64,000 nucleotides of DNA from Borborobacter arsenicus (GTDB lineage: Bacteria; Pseudomonadota; Alphaproteobacteria; Rhizobiales; Rhizobiaceae), in NCBI RefSeq assembly GCF_003934165.1, contig NZ_RKST01000016.1:1-64000 (forward strand), written 5' to 3'. Below, one piece after another: positions 32,921 through 41,562 of this stretch. The notes under the pieces were generated by a model. The model saw only the letters and a list, made by a program, of their open reading frames with translations, did not search any database and had not been told where the DNA came from. Each line of letters begins with the position of its first letter. The first letter of the stretch is position 1. A program made the translations under genes and the position numbers.

Positions 32921-35337
32921 CCCGCTCGCTCCCAACCGCAGAACACAGGCAACCAGTTCGCCGGATCGTCACCGAGCTGCGCGCGAAGTGCTGAACATTG
33001 CTCGATCGTCTCCTTGCGGCCGGACATCACGCGTACGAGATCCGGCATGGAGGTGAGGTCGAGCCTGGCGATGACGGAGTCGTTGCCGTGCTTGATCAAA
33101 AATGTCCGCCGCTCGGGCGGCGTGTTGCGGATGAAGGCGTATTCCTTGGCCGTCAGGCCGAAGCGCCGGATGTAGCTTTCCTCGTCTGCGCGTGGGTTCG
33201 GGAAATGCAGGTTCGTCGCGGATTGCTCGATCAGCGTGTGCGATTGCGGCGAGCGTGCAATGTCAGCTGCCGACTGGGTCCCGAACCCGACGATCCCGTT
33301 GAGCTTCCGGATCGTCTTCATCTTGTCGACGATGTAGTTCGAGAAGATCGGATCCTGCAGAAGCTTCCAGCCCTCATCCATGAAGATGAGCACGGGCTCG
33401 CCGGTAAGCAGTTCGTCCAGCCGGTGGTAGATGTACATCAGCGCCGGCGTGCGCACTTCCCTGTTGTCGAGGATGTGCGTCATGTCAAAGCCGAAAAATC
33501 GGCGGCCCGAGAACGACAAAGCGTCCTGCGGCGCATTGAAGAGCCAGGCCTTCTCGCCCTCGAACCATGGACGCAGACGTGACTGGAGATCGTTGGCGTC
33601 GGAGCGAGCGCGACCCATCAACAGGCCGGAAAGATTGGCGAGCGTACGCTGTTCGACCGGCTCCTGGCAGATGCGCCCGATCGCGCGCTCCAGCGTGTCG
33701 TCTTCTTCCTGGCTGAACCCGTGGCCGTCGGCCGGATTGAGCATGGCTTTGAGCAGGCGATGCAGAAACTCGCGATTTGCGGGTGTGTTTTCCAGTTGCA
33801 GCGGATTGAAGCCGGTCGCGATACCAGGCTGGAGCACCTCATAGTCGCCGCCTACGGCACGAATGAAGATCTCGGCACCGCGGTCCTTGTCGAAGAAGAC
33901 GGCCCGCGGCTCAGGCGAGACCCGGAAGGCTTGCGCAAGCAGGAAGGTCAGCGCCACGGTCTTGCCCGACCCGGTCGGTCCGGTCACCAAAAAATGGCCG
34001 ATGTCGCGCTGATGGAAATTGAACCAGTAGGGTGTCTGCGATGTCGTTTCGAGGATCGAAATCGGCAGTCCCCAGTGATTGCCACGAAGCGAACCGGTCG
34101 CGAAATTGTGCAGCGAAGAGAAGCCGGAAAAATTCGCGCTCGACAGCATGCAGGAGCGGGCGATGTAGGCGTGGTTGCCCGGCAGTTGCGCCCAGAACGA
34201 GGCCTCCATGTTGAGGTCCTCGCGCAGCCAATTGATGTTCATGTCGGTGAGGCAGGAGCCGAGCTCGGCGACAGCCTTGTCGAGGCCAGCGAGATCGCGC
34301 GACAGACACAACAGGCTGAAATGGTGATAGCCGAAGACGGCTTCCTGGTTGAGCAGGCTGTTCAGCGCGAAATCGATATCGGTCTCGACCGTGCTGCCCG
34401 ATTCATCCGATGCGTGTATCTGGCGCTGCAGCCGCGAAATGCGCTCCTGCGCGATCGGCTTGTCTGCAAGAGTGAACGACTGGGTGCAGATGAACTCGTG
34501 GTTCATCTGCAGGAGCCCATCGAGCATCCCAGGCCCGGAGAATGGAGGATATTCCTTGATCGACAGCATCGCGCCGAAGCGGTTCTCCGCCTCGGTCGGA
34601 CCCTGTGACTGCAACGTCCGCTTCGAAAAATGCAGGCGCGACGTCCCGACATAGCTGCGGATGCCCATGCGCGGCAGGCGCATCTCGCGCGCGACGCCGC
34701 AGGTGAGCAGCGTGTTGATGAAGGCGCAGGGCTCCGAGTACGGCTCGCCATCGCGGTAAACGACGCCAAGCGGCCGCGCGCCGTACTTTTGCAACTCGCG
34801 CGTGACGTTGCCGACGATCTCTTCGAGTTCGTTGATGCGTTCGTGCAGTCGCTGCTCAAGGACTTCTCTGCCGGAGGAGCGATCGAGCAGTCGCGAAAAA
34901 CCTTCGGCGGCGCCGAGCGCGCCACGCATGCCGGAACGGACGATCGTGAGGTAGAGCTCGTTGGTGAACATGCGCTTGTCGCGCAGCGACGCCATGTAGC
35001 GGGTGTTCAGAAGATCGCAGAACGCGTCCGAGAAGGTCCCCCCGATCGAGGGCTTGACCTCCTTGCGGATCACCGTCGACCAGAGCGAATAGCGGCTCGA
35101 CCCGAGCGCACGGATCAAGGTGTTCTGGACGGCCGCGCGCATGTTGAGCTCGGCCTGATCCTCAGTCTGAAAGAACAGGCCATCCAGCTTGATCACTGAA
35201 AGGATCGCCCCGCTTTCGAGGCCGATGACGGTGTCTGCGACATGGCGCAGATACGGAATGTGGTTCGACATCGGCCGTTCGCGCCGGCGCTCACGACCAA
35301 ATCCTAGCTCTTCGGCGACGACGTTCAACATGGTCAT
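32917..35337 (-). CDS. virB4: VirB4 ATPase
   Basis: 806 residues from ATG 35337. Walker A is LVTGPTGSGKTVALTFLLAQ, Walker B is VLIFMDEGWKLL, and GFGTQSAADIARSP follows, all as in VirB4/TraC/CagE. The longer open frame upstream overlaps virB3 and virB2 and is not used; the chosen start overlaps the virB3 stop by 4 bases. VirB4 powers pilin extraction and transfer at the inner membrane. Confidence 0.95.
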   Translation of the reverse strand: MTMLNVVAEELGFGRERRRERPMSNHIPYLRHVADTVIGLESGAILSVIKLDGLFFQTEDQAELNMRAAVQNTLIRALGSSRYSLWSTVIRKEVKPSIGGTFSDAFCDLLNTRYMASLRDKRMFTNELYLTIVRSGMRGALGAAEGFSRLLDRSSGREVLEQRLHERINELEEIVGNVTRELQKYGARPLGVVYRDGEPYSEPCAFINTLLTCGVAREMRLPRMGIRSYVGTSRLHFSKRTLQSQGPTEAENRFGAMLSIKEYPPFSGPGMLDGLLQMNHEFICTQSFTLADKPIAQERISRLQRQIHASDESGSTVETDIDFALNSLLNQEAVFGYHHFSLLCLSRDLAGLDKAVAELGSCLTDMNINWLREDLNMEASFWAQLPGNHAYIARSCMLSSANFSGFSSLHNFATGSLRGNHWGLPISILETTSQTPYWFNFHQRDIGHFLVTGPTGSGKTVALTFLLAQAFRVSPEPRAVFFDKDRGAEIFIRAVGGDYEVLQPGIATGFNPLQLENTPANREFLHRLLKAMLNPADGHGFSQEEDDTLERAIGRICQEPVEQRTLANLSGLLMGRARSDANDLQSRLRPWFEGEKAWLFNAPQDALSFSGRRFFGFDMTHILDNREVRTPALMYIYHRLDELLTGEPVLIFMDEGWKLLQDPIFSNYIVDKMKTIRKLNGIVGFGTQSAADIARSPQSHTLIEQSATNLHFPNPRADEESYIRRFGLTAKEYAFIRNTPPERRTFLIKHGNDSVIARLDLTSMPDLVRVMSGRKETIEQCSALRAQLGDDPANWLPVFCGWERAG

Positions 35338-35633
35338 GGCCCATAAGAATTGGTGCGCCAGAACAGCCGGTTGGGCGTGCGCGGCGTGCGGCGGCCGACA
35401 ACCTGGGCGAGATCCAGGATCCGGATATCGCGGCTGCAGAAGGCGAAGAGAGCGAGATAGATCAGCGGTGCAATCAGCGCCGACCAGAAGCTCGTGCTCA
35501 CCAGGAAGGCGATCAGCGTAAAACCGACGATGATGTAGAAGGCGTTCAGCGGAATACCCCACATCATTGGCGGCCGCGTGAGGCCGATCACCAGCGGCGT
35601 CAGATGGGGTCTTTCGTCGGTGAATTCGACCAT
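35334..35633 (-). CDS. virB3: VirB3 inner-membrane protein
   Basis: 99 residues with the family pattern: LVIGLTRPPMMWGIPLNAFYI, two adjacent membrane segments, then RDIRILDLAQVVGRRTPRT. VirB3 associates with VirB4. It lies 3 bases from virB2. Confidence 0.92.
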   Translation of the reverse strand: MVEFTDERPHLTPLVIGLTRPPMMWGIPLNAFYIIVGFTLIAFLVSTSFWSALIAPLIYLALFAFCSRDIRILDLAQVVGRRTPRTPNRLFWRTNSYGP

Positions 35634-35636
35634 GGC

Positions 35637-35972
35637 TCAGTTCCCCACGGCCGCGATCATCTCGTCGACGATCGCCGGTGCGCCAAAGACAAGGCCGATG
35701 CCGAGCACCACCGCGCCGGCGGTGAACCACGAGAGACGGCCGGCGAACGCAAGGAAGCCGAGTGCGATGACCGCGATGATGGCGAGAAGCCGTCCGAACG
35801 GCCCGGTGATGAAATCCACGATCATCTGGACCGCGGTTTCCAGCGGCGCAAAGGCGCCGGAGGATTGAGCCAATGCCGGCTCCGCAAACACCAGACAGAT
35901 GGCAAGCATCGTGGCGAATGCAATCGGCATTGGCACTGGCCGAGCAGCGGACGAATAGGAAAGGTCGTTCAT
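35637..35972 (-). CDS. virB2: VirB2 major pilin
   Basis: 111 residues: a long signal sequence ending in AEPALAQ, then two hydrophobic helices (AVQMIVDFITGPFGRLLAII, then AVIALGFLAFAGRLSWFTAG) with a short polar turn. This is the usual VirB2 layout; the mature pilin would be about 75 residues. Confidence 0.92.
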   Translation of the reverse strand: MNDLSYSSAARPVPMPIAFATMLAICLVFAEPALAQSSGAFAPLETAVQMIVDFITGPFGRLLAIIAVIALGFLAFAGRLSWFTAGAVVLGIGLVFGAPAIVDEMIAAVGN

Positions 35973-35984
35973 GGTGGCCTCCGG

Positions 35985-36872
35985 CTAAAAATGCATGACA
36001 CCGCCGACCCATTGGCGGCGTTCGCGCGACGTGATGACACCCCTGACGGGGCCTGATCGCTGCTCATCAGCAACGTCACGTGGTTCGCTCGCAGTCGCTC
36101 CGCGTCCCTCAAGGCCCATCTGAATGTTGAGGACTTCGGCGACGTACCCGATCGTTTCCTTGAAGGGCGGAATGCCGCCATGCTCGCGCACGCGTCCCTC
36201 GCCGGCGTTGTAGGCAGCGGCAACGAGAAGCGGATTGCGAAACTCGTCGGTCAACGCGCGGAGGTAGCGGACTCCGCCATCGATATTCTGCTCAGGATCG
36301 CAGATATCGGTCACACCGAATCGCTCGGCCGTCGCGGGCATGAGCTGCATGGGACCCCGTGCGCCCTTGGGCGAATTGCGCAGCCGATCGAGCCTGCTTT
36401 CGGCGGTCACAACCGCGACGGCGAATCCCGCGTCGACATTGTGCCGTTGTGCCGCCTCGACCACGAGGCGCGTGATCTCGGCGGGTGTCGCCGTCGATGG
36501 ACCGCACGCAGGCGTGTCTGGCTGAATCCAACTATCAAAATGATTGTCATTTGTTTCAGGATCGTCTGCAGCGGCTGCCGGCGCTCCGATCGGCTCGGGC
36601 GCCTGGTACAGGGGGATGATCTGACCACCCTCCCCCAGCACATAGTCGTCCGGCAACCGCGCCCAACGGGTTTCGGCAACAGTGTCAGCCGAAGACGGCA
36701 CGTCATCTTGTTGTCGATGTTCCCTAACCTCTTGGTGCTGGAGAGGCGTGGACGCAGACAGCTCAAACGCCAATGCTGCTCTGCCCGGCGTAACGCATAT
36801 ACTCGTGAGGATTGTCACGGCCAGGAGCGGCGCTATCGACGGTGATTTCGCTTGGCTTCCCATGGTCCGCAT
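35985..36872 (-). CDS. virB1: lytic transglycosylase, VirB1
   Basis: 295 residues; ATG 36872 has AAGG upstream, ATG 36863 is in frame. After an N-terminal hydrophobic segment and a variable linker, the SLT domain shows the catalytic glutamate in VAVVTAESRLDRLRNSPKGA, then PMQLMPATAERFGV and LLVAAAYNAGEGRVREHGG. As the first gene of the operon, before virB2, it is the canonical VirB1. It cuts peptidoglycan to allow channel assembly. Confidence 0.92.
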   Translation of the reverse strand: MRTMGSQAKSPSIAPLLAVTILTSICVTPGRAALAFELSASTPLQHQEVREHRQQDDVPSSADTVAETRWARLPDDYVLGEGGQIIPLYQAPEPIGAPAAAADDPETNDNHFDSWIQPDTPACGPSTATPAEITRLVVEAAQRHNVDAGFAVAVVTAESRLDRLRNSPKGARGPMQLMPATAERFGVTDICDPEQNIDGGVRYLRALTDEFRNPLLVAAAYNAGEGRVREHGGIPPFKETIGYVAEVLNIQMGLEGRGATASEPRDVADEQRSGPVRGVITSRERRQWVGGVMHF

Positions 36873-36901
36873 CCAAAGCCTTGTAACGATAGATGCGAGA
36901 A

Positions 36902-36930
36902 TGGTTAGGCGAGAGAAAAAACAATGTCAA
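36902..36930 (-). promoter_or_regulatory. candidate promoter of the virB operon
   Basis: On the minus strand TTGACA (36930-36925) is followed after 17 bases by TAACCA (36907-36902), about 30 bases before the virB1 start. The gap is AT-rich compared with the genes. The divergent SNase-fold operon starts on the other side. Confidence 0.5.
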
Positions 36931-36973
36931 ATTGATTGTGATTTTTTCTTGCAAAGAGAGAGGAGGCAGGTCA

Positions 36974-37612
36974 ATGTCGAGCAAGGTGACAACCTGGAGG
37001 CGACTGCAAATGAGACGAGCAGCCGGGTACGTGGCGGCGATCAGCGCATGCCTGCCGGCCTATGCGGCCGGGCCGGTGGACGAAGCCTATGTTCGTTCGC
37101 TCGCGGCACGCGGGAAGACCGTCCTGATCATGGAATACTACGACGGCCAGGGAAACGTGTCGGAGCGCAAAGGCTATGCGTCCGCTTCCGGATTTAAGGC
37201 AGTGTCGCCTACTGACTTCCGCGTCGACGCGAATCTGACGGTGCATCTCTACGGGATCGAGGCTTGCACGGGCGACATGGTCAATCGCAAGGAAGGGTTT
37301 GCCGGGTCCTGTGAGGACTATGCGCGTCAGGGTCTGGCAACGCTTCTCCAGTCTCCCCGTGTGATCTACTGCCGCGCTTTTGTGAGTGAGACCGGTGCGC
37401 AGGCGCAGGATGCGACCTGCTACGGCTACTACAATTATCCGGGTAGCCTCGACACCGTCGATATGTTCGAGGAGCAGTTGGTCTCGCTCGGCAGTCACCG
37501 CGTAGCGAAGCGATCGGACGGGACACCCACACGAACCGATCTGAAGGAGGCCGAGGACATCGGTCGGCGCGGCTACGGCATGTGGGCCGATCCACGGATT
37601 GCGGCACAATGA
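36974..37612 (+). CDS. secreted SNase-fold protein, copy 1 (probably inactive)
   Basis: 212 residues with GAGGAGG before ATG 36974 and a signal peptide ending near AYAAGP. The segment NLTVHLYGIEACTGDMVNRK corresponds to the active-site strand of staphylococcal-type nucleases, but the Asp and Glu positions read Glu and Thr, so nuclease activity is doubtful. The C-terminal EDIGRRGYGMWADPRI matches the family's final helix. It has seven or so cysteines, suggesting disulfides in the periplasm. It is the first of three overlapping genes next to the virB operon. Confidence 0.6.
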   Translation: MSSKVTTWRRLQMRRAAGYVAAISACLPAYAAGPVDEAYVRSLAARGKTVLIMEYYDGQGNVSERKGYASASGFKAVSPTDFRVDANLTVHLYGIEACTGDMVNRKEGFAGSCEDYARQGLATLLQSPRVIYCRAFVSETGAQAQDATCYGYYNYPGSLDTVDMFEEQLVSLGSHRVAKRSDGTPTRTDLKEAEDIGRRGYGMWADPRIAAQ

Positions 37613-38145
37613 AAGCCCCTGCCCTCTTCTTGTCGCTGACCGCCAGTTTGGCGCCGGCAACGGCCGCGCCGCCGGAGGGCTATTTTGAACTGAAATCAGG
37701 CGTGATGCTCGAAAGCGGAGACAGCTGGCAGGACAGTGGCCGTCACTTCCGTCTCTTCGGCGTGCAGGCCTGTCTGCGCGGTACCGTCTATACCGACAAG
37801 TCGGGCGCTCGTCGCGACTGCGGTGAGGCGTCCCTGGTGGTTCTTGCCGCATACATTGCGGACACACATCCCGTCTGTGCACAGGTCGCGCAATCGGCCG
37901 GCACAGTCTTTGTGTCCTGCTACGCCACGATCGGTGCCGATCGGCTGGATCTCGCCAATTTGCTGATCTCCTCCGGGTTTGCGTTCGCCGCCCTAGACGA
38001 ACGCGGCCTGCCGCATCACACCCCTTACGCTGTAGTGGAGCAGGCCGCCCGGGAAAAGAAGATCGGTCTGTGGCAATTCGACGATGTCCAGCATCCGGCG
38101 CTCCTGCTCGGTCAAAGTGCAGCCGGCGAAGGGACGTCGCCATGA
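37609..38145 (+). CDS. secreted SNase-fold protein, copy 2 (probably inactive)
   Basis: 178 residues with a signal peptide (LFLSLTASLAPATAA). The nuclease-like core is RLFGVQACLRG, then CGEASLVVLAAYI, then LANLLISSGFAFAALDE and VVEQAAREKKIGLWQF. At the active-site positions Asp and Glu are replaced by Gln and Leu, and no Gly-Arg corresponding to the second catalytic arginine is visible. It overlaps copy 1 and copy 3 by 4 bases each, so all three should be made together. Confidence 0.65.
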   Translation: MKAPALFLSLTASLAPATAAPPEGYFELKSGVMLESGDSWQDSGRHFRLFGVQACLRGTVYTDKSGARRDCGEASLVVLAAYIADTHPVCAQVAQSAGTVFVSCYATIGADRLDLANLLISSGFAFAALDERGLPHHTPYAVVEQAAREKKIGLWQFDDVQHPALLLGQSAAGEGTSP

Positions 38146-38837
38146 TGTCGGTTGCCGTCAGGTCGAGCATCGTGGCTCTGCTGATGACCGCCCTGCCCTA
38201 TCCGGTCCAGTCGGCGGACATCCTAGGTGATCAAAGACCGTCCTCGGCCGAGTCCGCAACGGTTCCAGGCGCGAGCCCGGCAACAAGGGTTTCGGGCCGG
38301 ACATCTGTTATCGACGGCCGAACGCTTTGGTTTCCGATAGGCCGGCACAAGGTACGGCTGGCCTCGATCGACGCCTGCGAATTGCCGCAATGGGCCTACG
38401 ATCCTCGCCGCCACGGCGAAAGCGCAATTCCGAAGCCGGTGCCGTGCGGTCCTCTGTCGAAGGCGTGGTTGAAGCGTACGGTTGGCAGCGCACGAGTGAC
38501 CTGCATCGTTCGGGCCTATGATGCCAAGGGTACCCTGCTCGGTAGGTGCTCAGTGGGCGACCGCGATTTGGCCCTGGAAATGCTGCGCGTGGGTTGGGCA
38601 CGGGTGACCTCGTCGGCGCCGGCCGAATATCTGACCTGGCAGAACTATGCCATGTCCGCCCGGCACGGCATGTGGGCCACCTATGTGCTCGATATGCGTG
38701 AGTGGCGCCGCAAAGCGGTAGACCGGACTCTTGCGAGACGACCGATCGCTGATTTCAACCTGCTCGCCGAACGCGAGAGCGAGATCTCACCGCCGTTCGA
38801 GGATGCGCGTACGCGCCCGACGCGAACAGACCGATAG
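38142..38837 (+). CDS. secreted thermonuclease-like (SNase) protein, copy 3
   Basis: 231 residues with a signal peptide (SIVALLMTALPYPVQSAD). The core is complete: VIDGRTLWF, KVRLASIDACELPQWA with Arg, Asp and Glu at catalytic spacing, CGPLSKAWLKRTVG, GTLLGRCSVGDRDLALEMLR, and MSARHGMWATYV. The Glu and the later Gly-Arg suggest that this copy can cut nucleic acid. A charged C-terminal tail of 40 residues follows. A role in clearing DNA or RNA in the envelope during transfer is an inference. Confidence 0.75.
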   Translation: MMSVAVRSSIVALLMTALPYPVQSADILGDQRPSSAESATVPGASPATRVSGRTSVIDGRTLWFPIGRHKVRLASIDACELPQWAYDPRRHGESAIPKPVPCGPLSKAWLKRTVGSARVTCIVRAYDAKGTLLGRCSVGDRDLALEMLRVGWARVTSSAPAEYLTWQNYAMSARHGMWATYVLDMREWRRKAVDRTLARRPIADFNLLAERESEISPPFEDARTRPTRTDR

Positions 38838-38858
38838 CATGATCGAAGGAAACGCCAC

Positions 38859-39344
38859 ATGAACCGAGTTGGGCTGGCCGCGACAGCGACAATTATCTCC
38901 GCGGCGACGTGGATATCGTCCCCGGACCGCGCTGATGCGAATGAGTGGGGATGCGAAGTGCTCTTGTGCGCATCATCCTCGGACCCATCTTGGCGTGGGG
39001 TGCCGGCGTGCCACCCTCCGATGTATCGGTTGATCTCAGCAATGGGCAGATGGGGCTTTTCGTGGCCGACCTGCCCCGAGGCCGGCACCGGAAGACCCGG
39101 CTATGAGGCCTACGACGAATGCCCTGCCGGATGGACCGTCGGCTCAAGCAATCAGGATCATGGCGGAGCTCGACCCGACCTCTGTGTGCAGGTCCGGAAT
39201 ACGTGCCCATCTGGGTTCGGCGGTCGCGACGGCTGCGAGCAGACAGTGACAATGTCTCGCCCTCTGCGCCAGGATCCCTACTATTTCGACATCAGGCACG
39301 AAGGCGGCAAAGTCTCGCGGCACTGGTTCAGTCTGAAGCGCTAA
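38859..39344 (+). CDS. secreted cysteine-rich protein with a GCEVLLC motif
   Basis: 161 residues; AAGGA precedes the start. A signal peptide leads to NEWGCEVLLCASSSDPSWRG, then CHPPMYRLISAMGRWGFSWP, then TCPEAGTG and CPAGWTV. I recognise this as a family of small secreted proteins found next to type IV secretion genes in Alphaproteobacteria, with no assigned role. It has ten or so cysteines and is probably disulfide-bonded in the periplasm. It lies 21 bases after SNase copy 3. Confidence 0.65.
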   Translation: MNRVGLAATATIISAATWISSPDRADANEWGCEVLLCASSSDPSWRGVPACHPPMYRLISAMGRWGFSWPTCPEAGTGRPGYEAYDECPAGWTVGSSNQDHGGARPDLCVQVRNTCPSGFGGRDGCEQTVTMSRPLRQDPYYFDIRHEGGKVSRHWFSLKR

Positions 39345-39446
39345 TCTGCCCTCCGAACCGATACCCGTCTGGTTCTGGTTGACTGCCGACAAATACGTTG
39401 GAGCGGAACGGCCAATATGCGCACCCTGTATAACGAACGCGGTCAC

Positions 39447-39788
39447 TCACTTTCGCAGGCGGCAGATCAAACTTTCCTGATAGGGGCGCAGCGTATCCAC
39501 CACAGTCGCGACGTCGTCCAATTTGTCTGGGGCCTGATCCATAATCATGACGGCCATCAGATAAATAAGCTTGCTGCGAGCCTCCTCTGCGGTCGACGGA
39601 AAGACGGCGATCAGTCCCGACAAGGCTCGTCGCTCGCGCCATCGCAAAAGGATCAACATAGGAGAACACAGAGGTGAGCAGCCCAGCCACTTGCGTTGCT
39701 CGAGTGCTACCCGTCGAGAGCGCGCTCGCCTGTGGTTTTCGATCATCGGCGAAATCGTGCTGTCCAAGGCATCGAAACGTCCGCCCAT
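39447..39788 (-). CDS. possible small hypothetical protein
   Basis: 113 residues from ATG 39788 with AGGA upstream. The C-terminal half (PSTAEEARSKLIYLMAVMIM, DQAPDKLDDVATVVDTLRPY) has a convincing helical, protein-like composition; the N-terminal half does not. It may be a real gene, or a remnant with a frameshift near residue 50. The flanking stretches 39345-39446 and 39789-39948 hold no gene that I can support. Confidence 0.35.
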   Translation of the reverse strand: MGGRFDALDSTISPMIENHRRARSRRVALEQRKWLGCSPLCSPMLILLRWRERRALSGLIAVFPSTAEEARSKLIYLMAVMIMDQAPDKLDDVATVVDTLRPYQESLICRLRK

Positions 39789-39948
39789 CTTCTCGTTCCT
39801 GGAAGTTGCTGGGACCGGTTCGCCCGTCCCTCGATTCAATCCTTTCCCGCGCCGCCCAGCGAGTTGACAGAAAACCGTTGATCGAGACCGATGACACGAT
39901 AGGATATGAAGAGTAGCGAAACGGAACGAAATCAGAGCATGTAAGCTA

Positions 39949-41562
39949 TTGTTTCTAAACGGAAAGTTATTTCTCTCTCCACCGCAGGACGGGAGTGACT
40001 TCAAAGAGTTGTTCAAGCGTTTGGCCGCTGCGGGAGCGGGGCGGCCGTTGGGCAGTGATGGATTTCCGGCAGGCCCCTGGACGCCGGAACTTCTTGCGGA
40101 GGCGATTTCGCAGATCGATTCCAATCGGATTGGAGTCGATCTACGAACGGTGCAGCTCTGGTTTCAAGAAAACGACAAAGGAATTAGCGCCGCCAATATC
40201 CGTTGGCTGGCCAGGGTTTTTGGATGTGATGATCCGGTAGCGACCAGCGAATGGCAGATTGAGCTAAGCGCGGCACAATCGAAGCTGACCGCCAAGAGAC
40301 GAGAATGGAAAAGAGTGGGTAACGGCGATGCGGTGGGAGCTCGAGATATGGAATCGATCGCGACCTTCGCTGGCGAGACAGATCCCCGGACAGAGCCGCC
40401 ACGGTATACTGACGCGATAGAATCGGGGCGACGACTTAGTCTAGCGAGGAAATCGGAAGCACTTTTTACCGACGGTTCTCGTTTGAACTTGCCGGCTTCG
40501 GTGTTTGCGGGCATCTCCGCACTTGGTTTCTTGTCGTTCACTATCGGCATTCACAACGTGGAATATGGCCGCCCGGATGGCGTCGTTAAGCAAGTCGGAT
40601 TTCTTTGGACAGCGAATTGGACATTTGTGTTCATGGTGTTTCTGCCACTGTTTTTGGCCTCTGTTTCAGAGGCAGTGACTTCCTGGAAGAATCAAGAACG
40701 ACCAAGAATTATACGATGCGGCGGTTTGGAGGAAAGCTACCATGCCTGGGAGCACATTGTAGACGATCTATCCTATTCATTTTGGGCAGTTTTTTTGATC
40801 TGTCTGCTGTTCGCCGGTCTTTTCCAGTGGATCGGTGTATGCTTGATCCCGCTGGTCCACGGTGGAAGCAATTTTGCGATGGATTGGAGCAAGTTTGCGA
40901 TTGTACAACCGGAGATCGTATCGATTCCAGAGACAATCGCGTTCACGGGGCTCGCATATCTCTATATGTGCCTCTGCTTTTACCTCCTTTTCTCAGGCCT
41001 CATCCTTCTTTACGCGATTGTCGATGATATTTGGAAGCTTGGCGAGGCAGCAAGAAATCGATCGGGGGCGCATGTCGACCTCGATCTGGATGAGGCCGGC
41101 TTCGGGGTGATGCGGTGGGTTTTCCGGTGTACGGTTTTGGGCGTTCTGATCGCTACAGTGATGAAGCTGCAAAGTTCTTACCTGACATCCAGCGGAGAGA
41201 ATATTTTGGCTTGGTTGCTCAGCGATCTGTCCTCGGCCCTGTATGAGCGCGCCGATGCGGGCAACCGTTTCAGCTACACAATGCCGACGCATTATAGCAG
41301 CCTTCTTGTCGCCATCTCGGCCTGTGTCGTCTTCTTGTATGGTGCCATCCGTTTAGGCGTCGGAAGTCAATTCCAAATTCCCTTGTACAAGATGTCGGGA
41401 GTCGTAGCGCTTCTGGTTGGTGGTTACCTACTAATCGACGCATTTTCAGGCTTCTCACTCCTTCTGGGCGTTGCGGGGTTGCTCGCGATTTACGGCTTGG
41501 TTGACCCAGGGTTTAGCCCAGCGCGAGCGAGCAAATCGGGGAACGATCAGAGTGTATCATAG
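39949..41562 (+). CDS. RcgA-like multi-pass membrane protein
   Basis: 537 residues. The N-terminal 150 residues are soluble (TVQLWFQENDKGISAANIRW looks like a helix-turn-helix). About eight membrane segments follow, e.g. LPASVFAGISALGFLSFTIG, FVFMVFLPLFLASVSEAVTS and LYMCLCFYLLFSGLILLYAI. Architecture and partner gene match the RcgA family of putative transporters encoded with RcgR in rhizobial conjugation regions such as that of R. etli pRet42a, where they influence transfer. No ATG start exists; TTG 39949 or an internal TTG may be used. GC content is visibly lower than in the virB genes. Confidence 0.65.
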   Translation: MFLNGKLFLSPPQDGSDFKELFKRLAAAGAGRPLGSDGFPAGPWTPELLAEAISQIDSNRIGVDLRTVQLWFQENDKGISAANIRWLARVFGCDDPVATSEWQIELSAAQSKLTAKRREWKRVGNGDAVGARDMESIATFAGETDPRTEPPRYTDAIESGRRLSLARKSEALFTDGSRLNLPASVFAGISALGFLSFTIGIHNVEYGRPDGVVKQVGFLWTANWTFVFMVFLPLFLASVSEAVTSWKNQERPRIIRCGGLEESYHAWEHIVDDLSYSFWAVFLICLLFAGLFQWIGVCLIPLVHGGSNFAMDWSKFAIVQPEIVSIPETIAFTGLAYLYMCLCFYLLFSGLILLYAIVDDIWKLGEAARNRSGAHVDLDLDEAGFGVMRWVFRCTVLGVLIATVMKLQSSYLTSSGENILAWLLSDLSSALYERADAGNRFSYTMPTHYSSLLVAISACVVFLYGAIRLGVGSQFQIPLYKMSGVVALLVGGYLLIDAFSGFSLLLGVAGLLAIYGLVDPGFSPARASKSGNDQSVS

